A DNA stretch of 8,102 nt from Chitinophagaceae bacterium (GTDB lineage: Bacteria > Bacteroidota > Bacteroidia > Chitinophagales > Chitinophagaceae), in assembly GCA_003455235.1 (NCBI GenBank), contig DMRT01000221.1, positions 1 to 8,102 of the forward strand, given 5' to 3'. The notes beneath the pieces are model-generated. The model worked only from the letters and a program-made list of their open reading frames with translations, did no database searches and was not told where the DNA came from. This document shows, in pieces, positions 1 through 5,463 of this stretch. Both the position numbers and the translations under genes were made by a program. Numbering within the stretch: position 1 is the first letter of the stretch; each line of letters starts with the position of its first letter.

Positions 1-293
1 ACGACATGCGTTTTGTAAAGCCACTGGATGAAGAAATGCTGCATGAAGTGTTCAGCAAATTCAAAAAAGTAATTACGGTGGAAGACGGAACCGTGGTGGG
101 AGGTTTTGGCAGTGCTGTGCTGGAATTCATGAATGAACATGGATACCAGGCAGCCGTTCAAATGCTGGGTATCCCCGACAGGCTGGTGGAACATGGAACG
201 CCCAAACAGCTTTATGATGAAATTGGTATTGATGCCAATGGTATCATGAATGCCATACGTTCAATGGCTGATGTAAAAGTTACCGTTCAATAA
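1..293 (+). CDS. dxs: 1-deoxy-D-xylulose-5-phosphate synthase, C-terminal end (partial)
   Basis: Only the last 97 or so codons are present; the frame is open to the left edge and stops at TAA 291-293. The protein condenses pyruvate and glyceraldehyde 3-phosphate to 1-deoxy-D-xylulose 5-phosphate with thiamine diphosphate, the first step of the MEP isoprenoid pathway, in the cytoplasm. The visible part is the transketolase C-terminal domain: an RFVKPLDE stretch, then a VITVEDGTVVGGFGSAV segment and a GIPDRLVEHGTPKQL segment, all typical of Dxs rather than of transketolase or pyruvate dehydrogenase E1. The catalytic and ThDP-binding domains lie outside the window. A strong terminator follows 20 bases after the stop, so dxs ends its transcription unit here. 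Confidence 0.93.
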   Translation, partial: DMRFVKPLDEEMLHEVFSKFKKVITVEDGTVVGGFGSAVLEFMNEHGYQAAVQMLGIPDRLVEHGTPKQLYDEIGIDANGIMNAIRSMADVKVTVQ

Positions 294-313
294 TTTCCAT
301 CTCATATTATTTT

Positions 314-346
314 AAAACCCGGTTGTCTGTAACCGGGTTTTTATTT
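314..346 (+). terminator. Rho-independent terminator after dxs
   Basis: A perfect 11-bp stem, AAAACCCGGTT (314-324) paired with AACCGGGTTTT (331-341), with a 6-base loop GTCTGT, followed by a T-rich run. It starts 20 bases after the dxs stop and ends about 50 bases before the next gene on the same strand, so it should separate the two. The A/T ends of the stem would also let it work weakly in reverse, but no - strand gene needs it. Confidence 0.88.
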
Positions 347-396
347 TCTTTAACAGCGCCGAAAAAATTTTGTGGAAAGGGATGCGTTAGGCATCT

Positions 397-1077
397 ATGT
401 CTCCTAAAATCTTGGTCAACCTGAGCCGGCGTCTTCTCATCATCACCCTTGTATTGTTTGCAGCGATCACTTCGTTCGGGTACTATTTCTGGTACCGGCC
501 CGTATTCATCAAACACAGGCCTTCCAAGGCTTTGGCTAGCAATATGGCCTCTTCATCCGCCGGGCGGGAAGTGCTTTCTCGGCTTAAGCTCAAAGCAGCA
601 GAAGCCAAAAGTTTTGTAACGGAGCATGGATTCAGCCGTACACATTGTTTTCTCATCGATATGCGGGTGCCTTCGGGCATGAAGCGATTCTTTGTATATA
701 ATCTCCGGAAAGATTCAGTGGAACTGGCGGGCTTGGTAACCCATGGAAGCGGCTCACAGCATAATTCAGATGATCTTGTCTTTTCCAATGTGTCTAACAG
801 CTACTGTACGTCACTGGGCCGGTATAAGATCGGTAAGTCATATACCGGGGCTTTCGGACTGGCCTATAAACTGTATGGGCTGGAAGACAGTAACGATAAT
901 GCATTCAACCGGTGCGTGGTATTACATGGACATAGCTGCGTACCCAATGATGAAGTGTATCCTTCTTCTATCTGCCTCAGCCTCGGGTGTCCTACTGTTT
1001 CTCCGGATTTCCTCTCTAAACTGCAGGAATACCTGGATAACAGCAGGAGCCCCGTAATGCTCTGGATCTATTACTGA
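397..1077 (+). CDS. Membrane-anchored L,D-transpeptidase-like protein (YkuD_2 type)
   Basis: This 226-residue protein has a basic N-terminus and one hydrophobic segment at about residues 12-32, then an extracytoplasmic domain, so it is probably anchored in the inner membrane facing the periplasm. Residues 113-119 (VTHGSGS) and the pair LHGHS (176-180) with SLGCPTV (195-201) fit the 'murein L,D-transpeptidase catalytic domain' family related to YkuD. By analogy His177 and Cys198 are the catalytic pair, Cys198 being the nucleophile. Family members are thought to cross-link or trim peptidoglycan; the substrate cannot be read from sequence. ATG 397 is the first possible start because an in-frame TAG lies at 388-390. 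A GGAAAGG at 374-380 is too far away to be a good ribosome-binding site. The gene follows the dxs terminator, and its stop lies one base from the stop of the convergent pirin gene. Confidence 0.85.
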   Translation: MSPKILVNLSRRLLIITLVLFAAITSFGYYFWYRPVFIKHRPSKALASNMASSSAGREVLSRLKLKAAEAKSFVTEHGFSRTHCFLIDMRVPSGMKRFFVYNLRKDSVELAGLVTHGSGSQHNSDDLVFSNVSNSYCTSLGRYKIGKSYTGAFGLAYKLYGLEDSNDNAFNRCVVLHGHSCVPNDEVYPSSICLSLGCPTVSPDFLSKLQEYLDNSRSPVMLWIYY

Positions 1078-1078
1078 C

Positions 1079-1789
1079 TTAATTCATCGGGATTTCAATA
1101 GCCAGCAGTTCGGCGTTTTCTATGGCCTTAATGGTAAATGCCTCTGCTTCTGAAATGCCGATGGCATCTCTTTTACCCAATACCTGCCCATTCACTTCTG
1201 CCGATCCGTTGATCACCACCAGGAATACACCATTACCTTTAAAGCCGTTTGTATAGTGGATTTCTTTACCGGCTTCCAGGTTGGCCAGCGAAAAGCGGGC
1301 ATCCTGGTTTATCCATAAGGCATTTTCTTCTTCTTTAGGCGAAACCACCACCTGCCATTTGTTGTTTCGGTCAGCCATGTCGAAAGTCCGCTGGTCATAT
1401 CGGGGTTTAATATTTCGCAGTTTCGGAAATACCCAAACCTGGAATAAGGTTACGGGGTCGGTCTTTGAATCATTGAACTCCGAATGCTGTACCCCGGTAC
1501 CGGCACTCATGATTTGTATATCCCCGGCTTTGATCACACCATTACCCCCGGTGCTGTCTTTGTGCTGCAGCGCCCCTGTGAACGGGATGGTAACAATTTC
1601 CATATTGTCGTGTGGGTGCGTGGGGAAACCACCACCGCCGGCTACATAATCATCATTTAATACCCTCAGTAAACCAAAATGAACTTTGGCGGGGTTGTGG
1701 TATTGGGCAAAGCTGAAGTAATAATTGGGTTTCAGCCAGCCATAATCGGCGGTACCCCGGTCTGCTGCCTTAAATAATAGTGATTTCAT
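1079..1789 (-). CDS. Pirin family protein (bicupin, quercetinase-like)
   Basis: A 236-residue protein matching the pirin/YhhW family over its full length (E. coli YhhW is about 231 residues). The N-terminal cupin carries the metal site: His58 and His60 in FPTHPHDNMEIVT, then His102 and Glu104 in GTGVQHSEFN, the same spacing as the Fe-binding residues of pirin and YhhW. The second, C-terminal cupin (from about residue 140) is more divergent, as usual. Family members can oxidise quercetin in vitro, but their in vivo role is generally unsettled; the protein should be cytoplasmic. The start ATG at 1789 fits the conserved N-terminus. A promoter and an overlapping palindrome lie just upstream (separate entries), so the gene is probably transcribed alone and repressed. 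No terminator is visible between it and the convergent gene at 397-1077. Confidence 0.92.
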   Translation of the reverse strand: MKSLLFKAADRGTADYGWLKPNYYFSFAQYHNPAKVHFGLLRVLNDDYVAGGGGFPTHPHDNMEIVTIPFTGALQHKDSTGGNGVIKAGDIQIMSAGTGVQHSEFNDSKTDPVTLFQVWVFPKLRNIKPRYDQRTFDMADRNNKWQVVVSPKEEENALWINQDARFSLANLEAGKEIHYTNGFKGNGVFLVVINGSAEVNGQVLGKRDAIGISEAEAFTIKAIENAELLAIEIPMN

Positions 1790-1801
1790 ACTGCTGTGTT
1801 T

Positions 1802-1827
1802 AAATTTAATGTTTAAACATCAAATTT
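1802..1827. promoter_or_regulatory. Candidate operator: 26-bp near-perfect palindrome before the pirin gene
   Basis: Twelve of thirteen base pairs match around a centre at 1814/1815. The core is the perfect 12-base palindrome ATGTTTAAACAT (1809-1820), flanked on both sides by AAATTT; only the pair 1808/1821 breaks the symmetry. It lies 13-38 bases upstream of the pirin start codon and overlaps the proposed -7 element and transcription start. A repressor bound there would block RNA polymerase. Inference: a dimeric regulator (for example MarR-like or HTH-type) encoded elsewhere. Its AT-rich symmetry with no T run argues against a terminator. Confidence 0.6.
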
Positions 1828-1852
1828 GATACCAATAGGTTTGTCTGCCAAA
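1821..1852 (-). promoter_or_regulatory. Bacteroidota-type promoter of the pirin gene
   Basis: On the - strand, TTTG (1849-1852) is followed after exactly 20 bases by CAAATTTG (1821-1828). This fits the Bacteroidota housekeeping consensus TTTG-N19-21-TAnnTTTG with one mismatch in the -7 box (C for the first T). Transcription would begin around 1813-1815, giving a leader of about 25 bases. Confidence 0.5.
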
Positions 1853-1901
1853 ATTGCGAAAAAAGACGGATGCTGGTCTGACGTCCCGTCTGACTGGGCG
1901 A

Positions 1902-1924
1902 AAAAAATCCCCGGGTTGCCGGGG
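1902..1924 (-). terminator. Rho-independent terminator after scpA
   Basis: A 6-bp GC-only stem, CCCCGG/CCGGGG (1909-1914 and 1919-1924), with a 4-base loop. On the - strand it is followed by A and seven T residues (1902-1908). It begins 6 bases after the scpA stop codon and ends that transcription unit before the pirin promoter. Confidence 0.85.
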
Positions 1925-1930
1925 AGTCAA

Positions 1931-2731
1931 TCAGTTGAGGGAGGCAAGATCCTCACCCGGTAATATTCCGGGTACGTCTTCTTCCCGGCTCTCATTCCAT
2001 TCAAGGATGAAATTGTTTCTTCCTTCGCCGGTGAGAAGGGTCATGTAGCGCTGCTGAACCAGTTCCAGCATAGAAAGAAACAGGAAGATGGCATGGATGC
2101 GGTTTTCACAGATGTCGAAAATCTTTTCAAAAGACATGTTCCTCTCGCGGCGGCAGGTATCCAGCATGTATTCCCGGCTTTCTTCCATGGTATAATTGTA
2201 GCGTACCACGGTATGCACCGGCTTGTTGTTCCGTTCCTGCAGTTTGAGGATCACTTTTTCAAAAGCCTTCATCAGCTTGAAAAGGGTTACGGTCTGTATC
2301 TCCGTGCCTTCACCGGCTTCTTCGCCTATCTGCGAAATTTCCTTCTGCAGGTTACCCCGCTTCAGCATCAGCTGGCGCAGGGCCTCCATCTCGGCCATTT
2401 TAACGGCCGCTTCCTTAAAGCGTTTGTATTCGAGGATCTTGTTGATCAGTTCCTGCCTTGGATCGATTTCGTTGCCATCGGCATCCAGCTCTTTGCGTGG
2501 CAGCAGCATTTTGGCTTTAATACGCATGAGCGTGCTGATGAACAGGATGAATTCGCTGCTGAGTTCGATGTTCAGCTTTTCACTGTTATGAATGAAGTCG
2601 AGAAAGTCGTTGGTGATCTTTGTAATGGGGATATTATAGATATCCAGCTCGTCTCTTTCAATGAAGAATAGAAGGAGGTCGAACGGCCCTTCAAATTGTT
2701 CCAGTTTTATCTGGTAAGTCGTATTGTTCAC
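1931..2731 (-). CDS. scpA: Segregation and condensation protein A (ScpA kleisin)
   Basis: A 266-residue kleisin, the subunit that links the SMC ATPase heads and binds ScpB dimers in the condensin-like complex that compacts and segregates chromosomes. The N-terminal SMC-neck-binding region is clear: FEGPFDLLLFFIERDELDIY at residues 13-32, followed by the helix around ITNDFLDFI. A charged linker follows, and the C-terminal winged-helix part (IFLFLSMLELVQQRY near residues 214-228) binds the SMC cap. The length is normal. The start is GTG at 2731: an in-frame TAA at 2747-2749 blocks extension, no ATG lies between, and no later start preserves the conserved N-terminus. A -7-like element lies 53 bases upstream and a strong terminator follows. 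No scpB is in the window, so the partner gene is not next to it on this side. Confidence 0.95.
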   Translation of the reverse strand: MNNTTYQIKLEQFEGPFDLLLFFIERDELDIYNIPITKITNDFLDFIHNSEKLNIELSSEFILFISTLMRIKAKMLLPRKELDADGNEIDPRQELINKILEYKRFKEAAVKMAEMEALRQLMLKRGNLQKEISQIGEEAGEGTEIQTVTLFKLMKAFEKVILKLQERNNKPVHTVVRYNYTMEESREYMLDTCRRERNMSFEKIFDICENRIHAIFLFLSMLELVQQRYMTLLTGEGRNNFILEWNESREEDVPGILPGEDLASLN

Positions 2732-2764
2732 GTGGTCTGTCTTGGTTTATTCGTACTGATAATA

Positions 2765-2778
2765 CCCCTCCGGCGGGG
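2765..2778 (-). other. GC-rich hairpin in the scpA leader
   Basis: CCCC (2765-2768) pairs with GGGG (2775-2778) around a 6-base loop; the 14 bases are a palindrome apart from one central mismatch. On the - strand only a weak TATTAT follows, so it could be a poor terminator for the DUF3078 gene at 2855-3754. If scpA starts from the -7 element at 2784-2791, the hairpin lies at the very 5' end of the scpA mRNA. Confidence 0.35.
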
Positions 2779-2783
2779 GACAG

Positions 2784-2791
2784 CAAATGTA
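2784..2791 (-). promoter_or_regulatory. -7 promoter element for scpA
   Basis: The - strand reads TACATTTG, a perfect match to the Bacteroidota TAnnTTTG box. No TTTG is visible 19-21 bases further upstream. It lies between the DUF3078 stop and the scpA start, so scpA probably has its own promoter with a leader of about 45 bases. Confidence 0.45.
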
Positions 2792-2854
2792 TCGAATTGT
2801 GGACAGAATAAGGCTTTTATGGCCTCACCTGAATGCCGGATGTGGATAAACCGT

Positions 2855-3754
2855 CTATAGTTTTACCGTAAGTCCGATTCCCAGTACTTCCTTCAGCTGG
2901 GTCTTTTTCAGAATATCATCGTCGTATACAATATCGGCGCTGATATTGGTGGCCAGCCACTTGTTGAATTTAAGGCTGAGCAGGTTGGTGAAAAAAACAT
3001 CAACGTCCTCCGGGTTCCGCTTGTAGTTGCTGAACAGGTCGAGACGACCGGTGTACATAATCCATTTGGTAAAACCCTTGGTGAACTTGGCCGTGGCAAA
3101 AGAGCCCAGTTCGGTATAGGATTTTCTATTGGGTGGAACCCCGAATTTGTCAACAACCAGGAAATCGTTGTCATTTTTGAGGATCAGCCGGGTGGTAATG
3201 GGCGAAATGAAAAGCGAAAAACTTTTATCGGGCCTGTAATCGACACCGGCCGAAACAATGAGTTTACCCGGGGTAAGAAAACCGGATATTTTATTGTTGC
3301 CCGTATCGGTATAATTGTAACCCGTCAATGACTGGGTATTGAAGTTTACCAGCATGGCCGTATACCATTTGGGCGAAATGCGGTAGCCATATTTGGTGGT
3401 GATGTCTATGCGGTCATCTGTTTTCCTGAATTGGCCAAAACTGGTGGCATTCTGAAAGCCGAGCGCAATATCAAAATAGTTATTCCAGGTGTGTTTTCCC
3501 TTTTTCAGGTTGAGGTTGTAATTGAAGAGGGTGGCCACTCCAAGGGTATTTTGCTCACCACCACCGGCCCAGTTGCGCAGGGCTCCCTGCTGCACGTTGA
3601 TGATGAAGGTGCCTGCTTTCTGCCAGCCGTCTTTTTCGGGCAGCTTCAGTTCTTTAAAAGCGACTTTCTGGAATTCTCTCACCGATGGGTCCTGTGCCTG
3701 GGTTAAGTTCGAAATGGTTACTGCGGTGAGAACAGTAACGATGGGTTTTATCAT
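2855..3754 (-). CDS. DUF3078 domain-containing protein, copy A
   Basis: A 299-residue exported protein of unknown function. The N-terminus is a signal peptide (hydrophobic stretch at residues 4-17, likely cut after TQA at about residue 20). The rest is rich in alternating aromatic/polar strands, suggesting a beta-rich, possibly outer-membrane-associated fold. It matches the Bacteroidota family DUF3078 through QGALRNWAGGG, a DDRIDITTKYGY segment, FSLFISPIT, and RLDLFSNYKRNPEDVDVFF near the C-terminus. It ends in a hydrophobic Leu like many outer-membrane proteins, but I cannot confirm a barrel. It is a diverged paralogue of the next gene at 3873-4817, which has the same motif order. No function is proposed. 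Its start codon lies only 4 bases from a perfect -7 box (separate entry). Confidence 0.85.
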   Translation of the reverse strand: MIKPIVTVLTAVTISNLTQAQDPSVREFQKVAFKELKLPEKDGWQKAGTFIINVQQGALRNWAGGGEQNTLGVATLFNYNLNLKKGKHTWNNYFDIALGFQNATSFGQFRKTDDRIDITTKYGYRISPKWYTAMLVNFNTQSLTGYNYTDTGNNKISGFLTPGKLIVSAGVDYRPDKSFSLFISPITTRLILKNDNDFLVVDKFGVPPNRKSYTELGSFATAKFTKGFTKWIMYTGRLDLFSNYKRNPEDVDVFFTNLLSLKFNKWLATNISADIVYDDDILKKTQLKEVLGIGLTVKL

Positions 3755-3872
3755 GCAGCAAAAATAACTAAAAATGCAGGCGCAATATGTTAACAGATCT
3801 TAACGACCCGCTGTGCGATCACTTATGAAACAGAAAAACAATTGTTAAAAGTCCATGCATAATTATTCATCC
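3755..3872. other. Intergenic gap between the DUF3078 genes, with short palindromes
   Basis: This 118-base AT-rich gap holds no gene. Besides the -7 box near its left end it contains GTTAA-N6-TTAAC (3789-3804), the perfect 10-base palindrome AACAATTGTT (3837-3846), and a 16-base palindrome with one mismatched pair (3855-3870) ending 3 bases from the stop of copy B. None has the T run of a clear terminator. They are listed as visible symmetry only; functions are not claimed. Confidence 0.35.
3759..3766 (-). promoter_or_regulatory. -7 promoter element abutting the copy A start codon
   Basis: The - strand reads TATTTTTG, a perfect TAnnTTTG match, ending 4 bases before the ATG at 3754. A TTG lies 16 bases upstream, closer than the usual 19-21. 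If used, the mRNA would start at or near the ATG and be almost leaderless. The match could also be chance in an AT-rich gap. Confidence 0.3.
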
Positions 3873-4817
3873 TTATTTCTTGGAGAAATTATAGGCAAAG
3901 CCGATTCCCATCAGCTGTAACCATTGCGGGGCCGGGCCTTTGGCCGGGTTTACATTATGGGTATCGTCATCGTAGATCATGTCCAGGTTAAAGGAAAAAT
4001 TAATGTACTTCGTTATTTTGGCGGTGATCACGTTTGACCAGAACACATCTATATTCTGGGGTTTTTGTTTGTAGTTGGAAAAAAGGTCAAGCCGGGTTTT
4101 AAACGTAAAGCTTTTACCGATGTTCTTCACATAGTTTACCGAAGCAAAGGCACCCAGTTCGTTCTTTGATTTTTTGGCCGAATCAATGCCGAACAAGGGA
4201 GCGATCTTCCGGTCGGTTACCACCACCCAGCGTTCGGTAAGCGGGGAAATAAAAACAGACAGGTCGGCATTGGGTTTATAATCGAAGCCCAGCGAAAGTA
4301 AGATATACGCAGGAGCAAATGATTTAGAAATAACATAAGAAGTGTCGGCACCGGCTGCTGTTTTTGAGTAGCCGTATCCTTTGGCAAATTGTGTCCGCAG
4401 GTTGAACAGGGCAGCGGCATTCCATTTTTTTGAGAGGGCATAACCGTACTTGGACAGGAAATCGATGCGGTCGCTGGCTTTGCGTGATCCCAGGCTGGTG
4501 GTGTTTACAATGCCGTAAGCAAGATCCAGGTTATTGTCCCACGAACTTTTATTCTTCTTGTAAAAGGCATACAGGTTCAGGTACGAGTTCAGGGAGAAGG
4601 AGAACTTATCTCCGCCGGCCGACCAGTTGCTCAAAGAGCCCTGGTTGATGTTAAGGTTGAAAAGACCACCCAGTTTCCATGTTTTGGGAATGGTATCGGC
4701 CGGATCTTTTTTAACGGATTTGGCAGCTTCGTCTTTGAGGTCTTTTACGGTTTTGTCCTGGGCTGTGGTGCTTGAAATAATAAGGCACAGCAATGCTGCG
4801 AAGAATGTAGTTTTCAT
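3873..4817 (-). CDS. DUF3078 domain-containing protein, copy B
   Basis: A 314-residue exported protein of unknown function, paralogous to copy A. I place the start at ATG 4817, because from there the protein opens with a standard signal peptide (MKTTFFAALLCLIISSTTAQ, likely cut after TTA). The upstream ATG at 4847 adds ten residues that overlap a hairpin. A short Lys/Asp/Ala-rich segment after the signal is followed by the DUF3078 region: INQGSLSNWSAGGD, ASDRIDFLSKYGYALSKKW, LSVFISPLTERW, ELGAFASVNY, and RLDLFSNYKQKPQNIDVFW. Copy A shows the same motifs in the same order, so the pair arose by tandem duplication that has since diverged strongly. The Cys in the signal has no lipobox, so it is not a lipoprotein. 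No strong promoter of its own is visible; it may depend on read-through from mscL. Confidence 0.85.
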   Translation of the reverse strand: MKTTFFAALLCLIISSTTAQDKTVKDLKDEAAKSVKKDPADTIPKTWKLGGLFNLNINQGSLSNWSAGGDKFSFSLNSYLNLYAFYKKNKSSWDNNLDLAYGIVNTTSLGSRKASDRIDFLSKYGYALSKKWNAAALFNLRTQFAKGYGYSKTAAGADTSYVISKSFAPAYILLSLGFDYKPNADLSVFISPLTERWVVVTDRKIAPLFGIDSAKKSKNELGAFASVNYVKNIGKSFTFKTRLDLFSNYKQKPQNIDVFWSNVITAKITKYINFSFNLDMIYDDDTHNVNPAKGPAPQWLQLMGIGFAYNFSKK

Positions 4818-4836
4818 AACTGAGAATATTAAAGAA

Positions 4837-4864
4837 GGCAGCAGCATCGGAAGATGCTGCTGCC
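4837..4864 (-). terminator. 12-bp perfect hairpin between mscL and DUF3078 copy B
   Basis: GGCAGCAGCATC (4837-4848) pairs perfectly with GATGCTGCTGCC (4853-4864) around a 4-base loop. On the - strand TTCTTTAATATT follows, a modest T-rich tract. It lies 12 bases after the mscL stop and 19 bases before the copy B start. Most likely it is the mscL terminator; incomplete termination or an mRNA 5' structure for copy B are alternatives. Confidence 0.7.
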
Positions 4865-4876
4865 ATAGATACCAAA

Positions 4877-5299
4877 TTATTTTTTCAATGCATCCCGTAT
4901 TTCCATCAGCAACGCATCGGTTGACGACGGGCCGGCGGGTGCTTCTTCCTGTTTCTTCTTCATGCTGTTAATGGCTTTGATGACCAGGAACATCACAAAG
5001 GCAACAATCACGAAGTTGATAACGGCGGTAACAAAATCGCCCCATTTAATTGCCACTTCGGCTGCTCCTTCCGTTAGTACTGCGCCGGATGCGTCTTTTA
5101 CTTCTGCGACCGCTTTTTTGATCACAAATACATTTTTACTCAGGTCGGCTCCGCCGATCATGCCAATGAGCGGGGCAACAATTCCTTCGGTGAAAGAGGT
5201 AACTACTTTTCCAAAAGCGCCACCCATTACAAAAGCAACCGCAATGTCTACCAGGTTGCCCTTCATGGCAAAGTCTTTGAATTCTTTAAGAAATCCCAT
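4877..5299 (-). CDS. mscL: Large-conductance mechanosensitive channel MscL
   Basis: A 140-residue inner-membrane channel that opens under high membrane tension and releases solutes during osmotic downshock; it works as a homopentamer. The N-terminal amphipathic helix and TM1 align without gaps to E. coli MscL over residues 5-31 (KEFKDFAMKGNLVDIAVAFV, then MGGAFGK). The periplasmic loop covers about residues 50-85, TM2 about 88-110 (FVTAVINFVIVAFVMFLVI), then basic residues KKK, a Pro/Gly/Ser linker, and the C-terminal bundle helix (LLMEIRDALKK). The length is typical. At the E. coli Gly22 gate position this protein has Ala22, as in the Mycobacterium tuberculosis channel. A candidate promoter lies upstream and a strong hairpin downstream. 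The gene is transcribed divergently from the EamA gene. Confidence 0.96.
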   Translation of the reverse strand: MGFLKEFKDFAMKGNLVDIAVAFVMGGAFGKVVTSFTEGIVAPLIGMIGGADLSKNVFVIKKAVAEVKDASGAVLTEGAAEVAIKWGDFVTAVINFVIVAFVMFLVIKAINSMKKKQEEAPAGPSSTDALLMEIRDALKK

Positions 5300-5344
5300 A
5301 ACTGTTTAATTTGAAGGTTAAGAATAACATGTGAAAAGCTGCTT

Positions 5345-5376
5345 TAAATGTAATATAATAAAGCAATACACACAAG
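5345..5376 (-). promoter_or_regulatory. Candidate mscL promoter
   Basis: On the - strand CTTG (5373-5376) is followed after 20 bases by TACATTTA (5345-5352). Each box differs from the Bacteroidota consensus TTTG-N19-21-TAnnTTTG by one base. The predicted start near 5338 gives a leader of about 40 bases. Confidence 0.35.
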
Positions 5377-5435
5377 TCATTTTTCGGAATCCGGAATTTG
5401 TTGGCTGGCCGACAGAGAATTCAGATTAAATACAT

Positions 5436-5443
5436 CAACTTTG
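5436..5443 (+). promoter_or_regulatory. -7-like element before the EamA transporter
   Basis: CAACTTTG matches TAnnTTTG at five of six fixed positions and lies 20 bases before the proposed TTG start at 5464. There is no TTTG at the right distance upstream. Its position inside the longer alternative reading (from TTG 5398) supports the downstream start. Confidence 0.3.
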
Positions 5444-5463
5444 CGCCATTCAAATTTCACTGC

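Noticed and set aside
382..390. ATG CGT TAG just before the L,D-transpeptidase start, a possible minimal upstream ORF
   Set aside because: The purine run is too close to this ATG to serve it, and nothing else supports regulation; it mainly shows that the gene cannot start earlier.
743..1057. A 104-codon + strand frame within the L,D-transpeptidase gene
   Set aside because: It overlaps the catalytic domain in another frame and resembles no protein family.
2093..2671. A 192-codon open frame on the + strand inside scpA
   Set aside because: It is antisense to a clearly conserved scpA, has no recognisable domain, and reads like the reverse complement of its codons.
4818..4847. Ten-residue N-terminal extension of DUF3078 copy B from ATG 4847
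   Set aside because: It would place residues before a standard signal peptide and overlap the 12-bp hairpin.
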